Below are positions 33,047 through 41,076 of a stretch of 64,000 nucleotides of DNA, in pieces. A program made the position numbers and the translations under genes. Source of the stretch: DASUPK01 sp963815665 (GTDB lineage Bacteria; Actinomycetota; Thermoleophilia; Solirubrobacterales; 70-9); NCBI GenBank assembly GCA_963815665.1, contig CAWFHN010000011.1, positions 434,001-498,000 on the forward strand, in the 5' to 3' direction. How positions within the stretch are numbered: the stretch's first letter is position 1; the number at the start of each line of letters is the position of its first letter. The notes below the pieces were generated by a model. It was not told the origin of the DNA. It saw only the letters and a list, made by a program, of their open reading frames with translations, and made no database searches.

Positions 33047-34528
33047 ATGGAGATGACGGACCGCCTCAGTGGCCTCGACTCCTCGTTCCTTCATCTGGAG
33101 CGGGATGGCACGCATATGCACGTCGCCTCCACCACTCTGTTCGAGGGTCCAGCTCCCCCCTACCTCGAATTTCGAGCCCACATCGAGTCCCGATTGCACC
33201 TGGTGCCGCGCTTTCGCCAGAAGCTTCGGTTTGTCCCATTCGGCCAGGGCCGCCCCGTGTGGGTCGACGATCCGCACCTGAACCTCGCCTACCACGTGCG
33301 CCACACGGCGCTCCCGGACCCGGGCTCCGAGCAGCAGCTCCGGAACCTCGCCGCCAGGATCTTCTCCCAGCAGCTCGACCGCTCGAAGCCGCTCTGGGAG
33401 CTCTGGCTGATCGAGGGATTGAAGGGCGGGCGGTTCGCGATCGTCGGCAAGACGCATCACTGCATGGTCGACGGCGTCTCCGGGGTTGACATAACCACGG
33501 TCCTCTTCGATGCCCAGAAGGAGCCGGCCGACTCGGCCGAGCCCCTCGACCGGTGGGTCCCCGAGCCCGAGCCGAGCGGCGCGCAGCTGCTCTCCGAGGC
33601 GCTCTTCCGCCGCGCGATCGACCCGCGCGAGATCACCCGCGGCATCCGCAGGGTGATGCGCGGGCCGCGCCGGGCCCTCCGAAAGGCGACCGACGCGGTG
33701 GTCGCGGCCGGGACCTTCGCCTGGGCGGGGATTGCCGCACCCGCGAGCCCGTTCAACTTCGACGTCGGCCCACACCGCCGCTTCGCGTGGGTCCGTGCCT
33801 CGCTCGCTGACATGAAGCACGTCAAGAACGAGCTCGGCGGCACCGTCAACGACGTGATCCTGACCGCCGTTGCGGGCGCCCTCGGCCGCTACATGCGCGC
33901 CCGCGGCCACCCCACGGTCAACCTCGAGCTGCGCGCCATGGTGCCGGTCAGCGTCCGGACCCAGGATCAGCACGGCGCGCTCGGCAACCAGGTGACGACG
34001 ATGATGGCCCCCCTGCCCGTCTGGTGCGAGGACCCGGTGCGGCGGCTTCAGCTCGTGCATCAGTCGATGGGTGACCTGAAGAGGTCCAAGCAGGCGATGG
34101 GCGCCACGCTGCTGACGCAGCTCGCCGACTTCGCGCCGCCCACCGTCGCGGGCCAGGCCGCCCGCCTGCAGTCACGGCAGCGATTCTTCAACCTGGTCGT
34201 CACCAACATCCCGGGCCCCCAGTTCCCGCTCTATCTGATGGGGCGCCGCATGGAGCGCGTCTTCCCGATGGTCCCCCTCGCCAAGAACCAGGGGCTCTGC
34301 GTGGGCGTGATGAGCTACGACGGGCAGGTCAACTTCGGCCTGATCGGCGACTACGACGGGATGCCCGATCTCGAGGACATCGCGCGCGAGCTGGAGGACT
34401 CGATCGGCGAGCTGATCGAGGCGGCCGGTGGGCGCCCGGGGATATTCCGCCGCTTCGTCCCCCGCGCCGAGGTCACCGATGCCGAGCAGAACGGGCACGG
34501 CGAGCGCGAGGAATCCGCCACGAGCTAG
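33047..34528 (+). CDS. wax ester synthase/diacylglycerol acyltransferase (WS/DGAT)
   Basis: 493 residues. N-terminal MTDRLSGLDSSFLHLE, the catalytic HHCMVDG (HHxxxDG) near residue 143, and C-terminal VTNIPGPQFPLYLMG and NFGLIGDYDGMPDLE are family marks. It makes triacylglycerol or wax esters as storage lipid. ATG 33047 or the ATG two codons on (33053) is the start; the frame continues upstream through the riboswitch promoter region and is not used. Stop overlaps the convergent gene's stop in CTAG. Confidence 0.92.
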   Translation: MEMTDRLSGLDSSFLHLERDGTHMHVASTTLFEGPAPPYLEFRAHIESRLHLVPRFRQKLRFVPFGQGRPVWVDDPHLNLAYHVRHTALPDPGSEQQLRNLAARIFSQQLDRSKPLWELWLIEGLKGGRFAIVGKTHHCMVDGVSGVDITTVLFDAQKEPADSAEPLDRWVPEPEPSGAQLLSEALFRRAIDPREITRGIRRVMRGPRRALRKATDAVVAAGTFAWAGIAAPASPFNFDVGPHRRFAWVRASLADMKHVKNELGGTVNDVILTAVAGALGRYMRARGHPTVNLELRAMVPVSVRTQDQHGALGNQVTTMMAPLPVWCEDPVRRLQLVHQSMGDLKRSKQAMGATLLTQLADFAPPTVAGQAARLQSRQRFFNLVVTNIPGPQFPLYLMGRRMERVFPMVPLAKNQGLCVGVMSYDGQVNFGLIGDYDGMPDLEDIARELEDSIGELIEAAGGRPGIFRRFVPRAEVTDAEQNGHGEREESATS

Positions 34529-35232
34529 TCGTTGGCGGGCTCCTGGGCGAACGCCTCGGTCATCGAGGCTCGCATGGCGTCACCCCAGACCGGCTCGTCG
34601 AAGCGGGCGCGGACCATGACCATCTGAAGCAGCGCCAGGTCCTCCTGGCGGGCGACGTCGTAGCTCGATCCCGAGTCCGAGTCCGGATGCCCGGGGTGCG
34701 TGACCCATTCGGTGACTCCCCGGCCGAGGTCCCGGAGCCCGCTCGGCTCGTCCGGTTCGTTGCTGCGGGTCCGGCCGATCAGCATGTCCGGCGTGTCGAT
34801 GCCCCGCTCGCGCAGCCACTGGCGGTGGTCCGGGTTGACCGAGCGGACCGGGGCATCGATCTGCTGCGCCATCTGGAACACGGGCGTGGCGAGCTCCGGG
34901 CGCGCATGGCAGTGCTTGTGCCCGTTGAGGAATGCGGGCCAGCGCCCGAAGAGATCGCCGAAGCGCTCCAGCTGGACCCGCAGCGAGGTGCGGGCGGGCG
35001 CCCCGCTGCGCGGCCCCCAGCGTCCCTCGAACTCGATGTGCAGGCCGATCTCCACCCCGCTCTCGAGCAGCGGCGCCGCCTCGCAGTGCTCCCGCTCCAC
35101 CATCGCGCTGACGCAGTCCAGGGCGCCCATCTCGATCGCCTCGAGAATGCCCTCGTTGTACGACGGCCAGTAGCCGTAGTCGTCGGCGGTGATCACCAGC
35201 AGACGGCGGTTGTCTCCTTGGCTCGTGGCCAC
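34525..35232 (-). CDS. YdjC/ChbG-family carbohydrate deacetylase
   Basis: 235 residues: VITADDYGYWPSYNEGI (metal Asp-Asp), VEIGLHIEFEGRW, FLNGHKHCHARPEL and YDVARQEDLALL follow the YdjC family, which removes N-acetyl groups from chito-oligosaccharides or other amino sugars. Substrate uncertain. Start GTG 35232, 6 nt after minus-strand TAAGCT. Convergent with WS/DGAT. Confidence 0.88.
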   Translation of the reverse strand: MATSQGDNRRLLVITADDYGYWPSYNEGILEAIEMGALDCVSAMVEREHCEAAPLLESGVEIGLHIEFEGRWGPRSGAPARTSLRVQLERFGDLFGRWPAFLNGHKHCHARPELATPVFQMAQQIDAPVRSVNPDHRQWLRERGIDTPDMLIGRTRSNEPDEPSGLRDLGRGVTEWVTHPGHPDSDSGSSYDVARQEDLALLQMVMVRARFDEPVWGDAMRASMTEAFAQEPAND

Positions 35233-35238
35233 CCGGTC

Positions 35239-35244
35239 AGCTTA
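35239..35244 (-). promoter_or_regulatory. -10 element TAAGCT
   Basis: Minus-strand TAAGCT ends 6 nt before GTG 35232. Confidence 0.55.
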
Positions 35245-35256
35245 GGTGCAGACGAC

Positions 35257-36036
35257 CTAGCTGACCTGCTGGATCGCCGCCTGGATATCGGAGAGGCTGA
35301 AGCCGTTGATCGGCTTGGTGCCATTGGGGCCCTGCGCGACGAGCGACGGGGTGCCGTTGAAGCCGAAGCCCTCGGCATCGGTCGTTCCCTTCGCGATCAC
35401 GGCGTCCCACTTCGAGGAGTTCCGGGACTCGTTCCAGGCGCCGATGTCGGAGACCCCGGCGGCCTTTGCGATGTTGGTTAGGAAGTCGTCGGTGACGTAG
35501 CCGGAGTTCTCCTCGCCCTGGTTCTCGTAGAAGAGCTGCAGGTAGTTCCAGAAGCGGTTCTGCTCGCCGGCGGCGAGAACGGCCTTCATCGCCGGCTTCG
35601 AGTCGGGGCCGATGATCAGGAACGGCTGGTAGACGTACTTGACGTCGCCGGTCTTGACCTTGTTGGAGATCAGGTCGGGCGCAACCTGCTGCGAGAACTC
35701 CTTGCAGACGGGGCACTGCGGGTCTCCGAACTCGGTCACCGTCACCGGCGCACTTGCGTCTCCGAGCGTCTGGCCGCTCTGCGAGATGCCCTGGAGCTCG
35801 GAGTTGACCCGTGCGACCCCCTCGACGTTCGCAACCGAGGTCGGTGTCGGGCTGCTGTTGTCGCTGCCGCCGGACTGACTGATCACGATCAGGGCGACGA
35901 TCACGGCGACCGCCGCGAACGCGGCGATGCTCAGATACTGGACCCGGCGCTTGCGAGCCAGCTGGGCGGCGTCCTGGGACTCGGCTGCCTGCCGCTCGGC
36001 ACGCAGGCGCTCTCTCTTCTGGCCCCTACCTTCCAT
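35257..36036 (-). CDS. membrane-anchored DsbA-like thiol-disulfide oxidoreductase
   Basis: 259 residues: basic cytoplasmic N-terminus, one transmembrane helix (about 33-52), Ser/Thr linker and a DsbA-like domain with CPVC in FGDPQCPVCKEFS and cis-Pro in FNGTPSLVAQ. It should introduce disulfides in exported proteins. It overlaps the VKOR gene by 11 nt; VKOR reoxidises such proteins, so the two form a working pair. Confidence 0.92.
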   Translation of the reverse strand: MEGRGQKRERLRAERQAAESQDAAQLARKRRVQYLSIAAFAAVAVIVALIVISQSGGSDNSSPTPTSVANVEGVARVNSELQGISQSGQTLGDASAPVTVTEFGDPQCPVCKEFSQQVAPDLISNKVKTGDVKYVYQPFLIIGPDSKPAMKAVLAAGEQNRFWNYLQLFYENQGEENSGYVTDDFLTNIAKAAGVSDIGAWNESRNSSKWDAVIAKGTTDAEGFGFNGTPSLVAQGPNGTKPINGFSLSDIQAAIQQVS

Positions 36037-36484
36037 GCGAGGACTCTACCTGCGGGGCGCCGAGCTCCCGCCCCGTGTAGACGAAGGCGCGGGCCGCGGC
36101 GACCGCGAGGGACAGGGACATCAGCACCGCGCTGCCGACGCACCACTGGCAGATGGCGTCGATCACGAACAGCTCGAGGTAGGTCAGGTAGAGGCTGAAT
36201 CCGAAGCCGACCAGCGCGGTGAGGAACCCCCCAAAGCGCCCCGCGTCACCAGGCACCAGGGCGGCGATCAGGAGCAGGACGTAGCCGAAGACGCCGAACA
36301 CGGCCACGTTGACCCCGGCTATGTGCGAGTAGTGGCTGTCGGCGACGGTCTCGCAACCGGTCCCGCCCGCGAGGCACTTGGGGGCACCCCCGCCGCTGTC
36401 CGCGATCACGATGTAGATGGCCACGCCGATGCCGGCAAGCGCGAGCACGCCGGTGGCGATTCGCAAGTTCCGCTCGGAGAGCAC
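36026..36484 (-). CDS. vitamin K epoxide reductase (VKOR) family protein
   Basis: 152 residues with four transmembrane helices. The active-site CQWC is near residue 115, the loop cysteine pair is in KCLAGGTGCETV, and the Ser/Thr plus NVAVFGVFGY helix are typical. It reduces quinone while oxidising the DsbA-like partner encoded downstream. GTG 36484 lies 6 nt after minus-strand TAGCAT. Confidence 0.93.
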   Translation of the reverse strand: MLSERNLRIATGVLALAGIGVAIYIVIADSGGGAPKCLAGGTGCETVADSHYSHIAGVNVAVFGVFGYVLLLIAALVPGDAGRFGGFLTALVGFGFSLYLTYLELFVIDAICQWCVGSAVLMSLSLAVAAARAFVYTGRELGAPQVESSHGR

Positions 36485-36490
36485 GCCCCA

Positions 36491-36500
36491 ATGCTATGAA
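36491..36500. promoter_or_regulatory. overlapping divergent -10 elements for VKOR and GNAT genes
   Basis: Minus TAGCAT (36496-36491), 6 nt before the VKOR GTG, and plus TATGAA (36495-36500), 6 nt before the GNAT GTG, share the TA at 36495-36496. Only 22 nt separate the two start codons. Confidence 0.55.
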
Positions 36501-36506
36501 GCTCAC

Positions 36507-37007
36507 GTGAACGGTTCGGAAAGAAGCCTCCTGCGCATGCGCAGGGCGGAGCCCGCTGACGCGGCGAGGATCGCCGAGATCTACAACGAGGGAGTCGAGG
36601 ACCGCGTAGCGACGTTCGAGACCAACCCTGCGAGCGCAGAGGATGCGGCCGGCTGGATCGAGCGCGACATCGTCCTGGTCGCCGAGCGTGACGGGGAGCT
36701 GGCCGGCTGGACGAAGGCGGGCCCGTACTCGGACCGCCACCACTACTACGACGGGGTCCGGGAGGCGACGATCTTCGTCTCGCGCCCGCACCGGCGCACC
36801 GGCGTCGGCGCCGAGCTGACCCAGGCCCTCGCAGAAGCGGCCGAGGCCGACGGCGCCTACAAGCTGATCGCGAAGATCTTCACCTCGAACGAGCCGAGCA
36901 TCGCGCTGGTGGCCGGGCTCGGCTGGCGGCAGGTGGGCGTCCACGAGCGCCACGGCACGCTGGACGGCGAGTGGAAGGACGTGCTCGTGGTCGAGAAGCT
37001 GCTCTAG
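36507..37007 (+). CDS. GNAT-family N-acetyltransferase (phosphinothricin acetyltransferase-like)
   Basis: 166 residues from GTG 36507. RRAEPADAARIAEIYNEGVEDR opens the fold as in Pat/MnaT enzymes, and the acetyl-CoA loop is RPHRRTGVGAELTQAL. FTSNEPSIALVAGLGW is the usual final motif. Relatives acetylate methionine sulfoximine, phosphinothricin or related amino acids. TATGAA 6 nt upstream and the family start support this GTG over an upstream ATG. Confidence 0.9.
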   Translation: MNGSERSLLRMRRAEPADAARIAEIYNEGVEDRVATFETNPASAEDAAGWIERDIVLVAERDGELAGWTKAGPYSDRHHYYDGVREATIFVSRPHRRTGVGAELTQALAEAAEADGAYKLIAKIFTSNEPSIALVAGLGWRQVGVHERHGTLDGEWKDVLVVEKLL

Positions 37008-37056
37008 GCCGCGCGCCCAGCGAGGTTTCGTCCTACCCGCGGGGGATCATGGCCCC

Positions 37057-37737
37057 GTGCACAGGATCCACTACCACTTCGGGGTGGTCCTCGGCCTGAT
37101 CCTGCTCTCGATCGGGTTTCAGCTGGCCGCCGGAGAGAGCGACTTCGCCCGGCTCGCCACGGTGATCCTCCAGGCGATCACACTGATCGCCGCCGTCGTC
37201 GCCTCGCGTTCCCATCCGATGGTGGTCAGGCTGGCGGTGATCGCCGCGGTGCTGTCGATCCTCGGCGCGTCGCTCGCGATCCTCGGCACCAATACCTTCG
37301 GGAACGACTCCGGGAGGGCCGTCACGCTGTTGCTCGTCGCCCTCGTCCCCCCCGCGATCATCACCGGGCTGATCAGGTTGTTCCGCGAAGAGGGCGCCGT
37401 CACCATCGAGACGATGTTCGGTGGCCTCTGCCTGTATCTCATCGTCGGCCTCTTCTTCGGCTCCGCGTTCGCGGCGATCGAGGAGATCGGCGGTCACGCT
37501 TTCTTCCATCAGTTGACCACGGAACAGTCGGAGACCAACGACTTCCTGTATTTCAGCTTCACCACCCTCACGACCGTCGGCTACGGGGACCTGACCGCGG
37601 CATCGAACTTCGGCCGCTCGCTGGCCATCACCGAGGCCCTGATCGGCCAGATCTACCTGGTCACCGTGGTCGCGGTGATCGTCAGCAACATGCGGCCCGC
37701 GCGGCCGCGACAGCCCCGTCGCGACAGGACCGTCTAG
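37057..37737 (+). CDS. two-pore-segment potassium channel
   Basis: 226 residues with about six hydrophobic segments; the last two flank a pore loop with the K+ selectivity filter TVGYGD (near residue 172). No RCK/TrkA-N domain is present, so it is a membrane-only Ion_trans_2 channel. Start GTG 37057 with GATCAT 6 nt before it. The TAG stop overlaps the convergent metalloprotease gene in CTAG. Confidence 0.9.
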   Translation: MHRIHYHFGVVLGLILLSIGFQLAAGESDFARLATVILQAITLIAAVVASRSHPMVVRLAVIAAVLSILGASLAILGTNTFGNDSGRAVTLLLVALVPPAIITGLIRLFREEGAVTIETMFGGLCLYLIVGLFFGSAFAAIEEIGGHAFFHQLTTEQSETNDFLYFSFTTLTTVGYGDLTAASNFGRSLAITEALIGQIYLVTVVAVIVSNMRPARPRQPRRDRTV

Positions 37738-38171
37738 CCCAGCCGGAGAAGCGCCCAGAAGGGGTGGTCGCGTGGCGGGATCCGCGGCGGCACCCGCCGG
37801 TGCTGGCGGTTGCGGGCCCAAGCCAGGTACCCCTGCAGGCGCCGCGAGATCGAGCGCTTGGTCGCCTGGGTCGGTTCGACGACGCTGTGTTGCAGGGCGA
37901 ACAGCCAGGCGTTCGCCTCGGACTCGAGGCGGGGCGCCGAGCGCCCCTTGCCGACGAGGTGGCCGATCTCATGAAGGGCGATGAAGTAGGAGACCTGTCC
38001 GCGGATCGGCGGGATCGAGATCTCGAGGCGGCCACCGCGCCAGCGGATCGCACGTCCGCGGGCGGAGGAGCCGACCAGGTCGATTCCGTACTCGCGGCAG
38101 AGGTCCTCGATGTGGGCCTCCATCAACTCGACGCCCTTCCGGGTGCGAGGGGTCCTGTCCTGCCTGAACAC
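37734..38171 (-). CDS. small HEIGH-type zinc metalloprotease domain protein (M78/ImmA-like)
   Basis: 145 residues from GTG 38171. The zinc motif HEIGH is at about residue 75, with a likely third ligand in RLESEANAWLF, as in the IrrE/ImmA group. No HTH or phage repressor is encoded beside it. The start is supported by minus-strand TACCCT 7 nt upstream; ATG 38205-38207 would add 12 residues. Role unknown; relatives cleave repressors in stress or mobile-element control. Confidence 0.75.
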   Translation of the reverse strand: MFRQDRTPRTRKGVELMEAHIEDLCREYGIDLVGSSARGRAIRWRGGRLEISIPPIRGQVSYFIALHEIGHLVGKGRSAPRLESEANAWLFALQHSVVEPTQATKRSISRRLQGYLAWARNRQHRRVPPRIPPRDHPFWALLRLG

Positions 38172-38178
38172 GGGCGGC

Positions 38179-38184
38179 AGGGTA
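38179..38184 (-). promoter_or_regulatory. -10 element TACCCT of the metalloprotease gene
   Basis: Minus-strand TACCCT ends 7 nt before GTG 38171. Confidence 0.5.
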
Positions 38185-38204
38185 GCCCGCGGTGCGGATG
38201 AAGC

Positions 38205-38210
38205 CATACT
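38205..38210 (+). promoter_or_regulatory. -10-like element CATACT of nadE
   Basis: CATACT ends 6 nt before ATG 38217; matches the consensus at the key A and final T. Confidence 0.45.
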
Positions 38211-38216
38211 TGAGCC

Positions 38217-39920
38217 ATGGCCGAGGAAACGCACCTGCGCCTGGCGCTCGCCCAGATCGACCCGACGGTGGGCGACGTCGAGGGCAACGTGCTGCTGATC
38301 TCGGAGTCGATCGAGCGAGCTCGCGACGGCGGCGCCCAGCTTGTCGTCCTCCCCGAGCTCTGCCTGTCGGGGTACCCGCCGGAGGACCTGGTGCTCCGGC
38401 GCGACTTCCTCGACGCCGTGCGACAGGGCCTCGACGCGATCGCTGCCGAGGTCGACGGAATCGTCGCCCTCGTCGGCTTCCCCGAGCATCTCGAGCGACC
38501 GGCGGACGAGCTCGAGCACTTCGACCCGCTGATCGACGCACCCCCACCCCCGGCCTACAACTCGCTCGCCGTCCTCGCCGGCGGTGAGGTCCGCCAGGTC
38601 TACCGGAAGTGCCAACTCCCCAACTACGGCGTCTTCGACGAGCGCCGCTACTTCCAGCCCGGAAGCGAACCGGCGGTGATCTCCGTCGACGGCGCATCGG
38701 TCGGCCTGACCGTCTGCGAGGACATCTGGCACCCCGGCTTCCCGGAGAGCGATGAGGTTGCCGCCGGAGCCAACCTGGTGGTCAACGCCTCGGCATCCCC
38801 GTATCACCGCGGCAAGGGCAGGGCGCGCGAGGCGATGATCGCCGAGCGGGCCCGCTCGAACGGAGCGGCGTTCGCGCTCTGCAACACCGTCGGCGGTCAG
38901 GACGAGCTGGTCTTCGACGGCGCCAGCGTCGTCATCGGCCCGGATGGGGAGACGCTGGCTCGGGCAGCGCAATTCGAGCCCGAGCTGCTTCTCTGCGACC
39001 TGGGGGCGCCCCGCGACGGCCATGCGTCCGCGCGGATCGCGGAGCCGATCGCGAGCGAGGAGGCTGAGGTCTACGGGGCGCTCACGCTCGGGCTGCGCGA
39101 CTACGTGGAGAAGAACGGCTTCGAGCACGTCGTCATCGCCCTCTCCGGCGGGATCGACTCCGCCCTCGTCGCCCTGATCGCGGTCGATGCGCTTGGCCCA
39201 GACCGAGTCAGCGTGGTCGTCATGCCGTCCCCCCACTCGGCCGACGCAACGCAGGCGGACGCCCGCGCGATCGCGGCGAACCTGGGTGTGGAGCTGATCG
39301 AGATCTCGATCGCCGAGGCGATGGACTCCTACGAGGGGGCCCTCGCGCCGAGCTTCGAGGGAGCCGAGCCCGGCCTGGCCGAGGAGAACCTGCAGGCGCG
39401 GATCCGCGGCAACCTCGTGATGGCGCTCTCGAACAAGTTCGGCTGGCTGGTGCTGACGACCGGCAACAAGAGCGAGATGTCGGTCGGCTACGCGACGCTC
39501 TACGGCGACATGGCCGGTGGCTTCGCCGTGATCAAGGACATCTTCAAGCTCCTGGTCTATCGCCTGGTGGCCTGGCGGAATGAGAAGGAGGGCCGCGAGC
39601 TGATCCCGGCGTCCGTGCTGGAGCGCCCGCCCTCGGCCGAGCTGCGCCCCGATCAGCTGGACGAGGACTCCCTCCCGCCCTACGAGACCCTCGACCGGAT
39701 CCTGGAGGCCTACGTGGAGCGGGACGAGGGCGTCGAGGCGCTGGTGGCCCAGGGGCTGCCCGAGGAGACCGTGCTCGAGGTGATCCGATTGGTGGACCGC
39801 GCCGAGTACAAGCGCCGCCAGGCCCCTCCCGGGGTCCGGGTGTCGACCAAGGCGTTCGGCCGAGACCGGCGCCTGCCGATCACCAACCGCTTCGGCTCGA
39901 TGCGCCCGCTGCCGCGATAG
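38217..39920 (+). CDS. nadE: glutamine-dependent NAD+ synthetase
   Basis: 567 residues. N-terminal nitrilase-like glutaminase (Glu in VLPELCLSGYP, Lys in YRKCQLPNYG, Cys in TVCEDIWHPG) and C-terminal synthetase with the ATP pyrophosphatase loop SGGIDSALVA near residue 310 and TTGNKSEMSVGYATLYGDM. It makes NAD+ from deamido-NAD+. ATG 38217. The stop is inside a 9-bp hairpin. Confidence 0.97.
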   Translation: MAEETHLRLALAQIDPTVGDVEGNVLLISESIERARDGGAQLVVLPELCLSGYPPEDLVLRRDFLDAVRQGLDAIAAEVDGIVALVGFPEHLERPADELEHFDPLIDAPPPPAYNSLAVLAGGEVRQVYRKCQLPNYGVFDERRYFQPGSEPAVISVDGASVGLTVCEDIWHPGFPESDEVAAGANLVVNASASPYHRGKGRAREAMIAERARSNGAAFALCNTVGGQDELVFDGASVVIGPDGETLARAAQFEPELLLCDLGAPRDGHASARIAEPIASEEAEVYGALTLGLRDYVEKNGFEHVVIALSGGIDSALVALIAVDALGPDRVSVVVMPSPHSADATQADARAIAANLGVELIEISIAEAMDSYEGALAPSFEGAEPGLAEENLQARIRGNLVMALSNKFGWLVLTTGNKSEMSVGYATLYGDMAGGFAVIKDIFKLLVYRLVAWRNEKEGRELIPASVLERPPSAELRPDQLDEDSLPPYETLDRILEAYVERDEGVEALVAQGLPEETVLEVIRLVDRAEYKRRQAPPGVRVSTKAFGRDRRLPITNRFGSMRPLPR

Positions 39921-39940
39921 CGGCCGCTTGTGGCCGCTAT
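39917..39940 (+). terminator. bidirectional hairpin at the nadE end
   Basis: ATAGCGGCC / GGCCGCTAT, 9-bp stem with a 6-nt loop that includes the nadE stop, between convergent genes. No T tract. Confidence 0.5.
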
Positions 39941-39956
39941 CTGATGGCGAAGCCGC

Positions 39957-40352
39957 CTACCGGCGGGGTCTCACCGCGATCGTCATCCGGCAAAGCGCGC
40001 AGAGCTCGCCATCGTCATCGCTCATCTCCACGTCCCAGATCCAGATTGACCTGCCTCGCTGGCGGGCGACGGCAAGGGCGTTGACATGCCCGTCCGAGAT
40101 CGGCCGGACGAAGGTCGTGTTGTTGTTCTGCCCGAGCGGGACGATGTCGTCCTCCCGCAGCGCGGCCCAGGTCGCGGCGGAGCAGACAGCCTCACCGAGG
40201 GCGGCGTAGACCCCGCCGTGCACCACGCCGAATGGCTGCAGGTGGTGATCGTCGACCTTGATCCGGGCGCGAGCGCCATCGGGGTCCATCTCCCCCCACT
40301 CGACCCCGATATGGCTTGCGAAACCGCGCTGAAGGATGTCGCTTTCGGTCAC
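39957..40352 (-). CDS. PaaI-family hotdog thioesterase
   Basis: 131 residues from GTG 40352. VVHGGVYAALGEAVCSAAT is the hotdog helix motif with the usual catalytic neighbourhood; NNNTTFVRPIS and SIWIWDVEMSDDDGELCALCRMTI complete the fold. It hydrolyses acyl- or aryl-CoA thioesters. The GTG is preferred because TATGGT ends 7 nt upstream and length is typical. Confidence 0.9.
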   Translation of the reverse strand: MTESDILQRGFASHIGVEWGEMDPDGARARIKVDDHHLQPFGVVHGGVYAALGEAVCSAATWAALREDDIVPLGQNNNTTFVRPISDGHVNALAVARQRGRSIWIWDVEMSDDDGELCALCRMTIAVRPRR

Positions 40353-40359
40353 GCCGGGG

Positions 40360-40365
40360 ACCATA
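40360..40365 (-). promoter_or_regulatory. -10 element TATGGT of the thioesterase gene
   Basis: Minus-strand TATGGT ends 7 nt before GTG 40352. Confidence 0.5.
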
Positions 40366-40397
40366 GTCGGCCGTCCGCAGGCGGGATACTGGCGCCG

Positions 40398-41021
40398 ATG
40401 GCGTTCATCGTCTGGAGCGGTGTCGAGGAGTGGATGACGGAGGTCGCCGCCGTGGTGGTCACCGATGGCGGGTTGGCCGGCAACGGAATCCAGATCGGCG
40501 CCGATCCGCTCCCTTACCGCGTCGGCTACCAGCTGAACGCAAGCGACGGTTTCGTCACTCGGACGATCGACCTGGCGTCGAACGGAGAGGGATGGAGCCG
40601 GCGCCTGGAGCTCGTCCACGACGGCTCGGGAGGCTGGGAGGTTGATCTTCTGGACGACGAGGGCGACGTCCCCGGCGGCGCGTGGGACGGCTCGCTGCCG
40701 GATCTGTCCGAGGCGCTCGACATCGACATCCAGAACTCGCCGCTGACCAACACGATGCCGATCCTGCGCCACGGCTTCCATCGCGAGGGCAGCGGCGATC
40801 TCGTGATGGCCTTCATCAGGACGCCCAGCCTCCGCGTCGAGGCCTCGCCGCAGCGCTACGAGCACCTGCGCATCTCCGATGGGGGCTCGGTGGTCCGCTA
40901 CATCAGCCGGGATGGGGATTTCACGGCTGATCTCGAGCTCGACCGGGATGGGCTGCTCGTCTTCTACCCGCGCCTGGCACGCCGGGTCGAGCCCCGCGCC
41001 CGCGTCGACGAGCCGGCATAA
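40398..41021 (+). CDS. putative glycolipid-binding family protein (DUF1089-like)
   Basis: 207 residues, rich in beta strands: YRVGYQLNASDGFVTRTID, RRLELVHDGSGGWEVDL, DIDIQNSPLTNTMPILRHGF and YISRDGDFTADLELDRDGL match the pattern of the putative glycolipid-binding family. No catalytic motif; function inferred only from family name. GATACT ends 7 nt before ATG 40398, which sets the start. Confidence 0.75.
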   Translation: MAFIVWSGVEEWMTEVAAVVVTDGGLAGNGIQIGADPLPYRVGYQLNASDGFVTRTIDLASNGEGWSRRLELVHDGSGGWEVDLLDDEGDVPGGAWDGSLPDLSEALDIDIQNSPLTNTMPILRHGFHREGSGDLVMAFIRTPSLRVEASPQRYEHLRISDGGSVVRYISRDGDFTADLELDRDGLLVFYPRLARRVEPRARVDEPA

Positions 41022-41061
41022 ACGGCAGATAAGAGCTGCGTCACGCCCGCCGTCGCTGCCC

Positions 41062-41067
41062 TAGGCT
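41062..41067 (+). promoter_or_regulatory. -10 element TAGGCT
   Basis: TAGGCT ends 9 nt before TTG 41077. Confidence 0.45.
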
Positions 41068-41076
41068 GTCTCGCTC

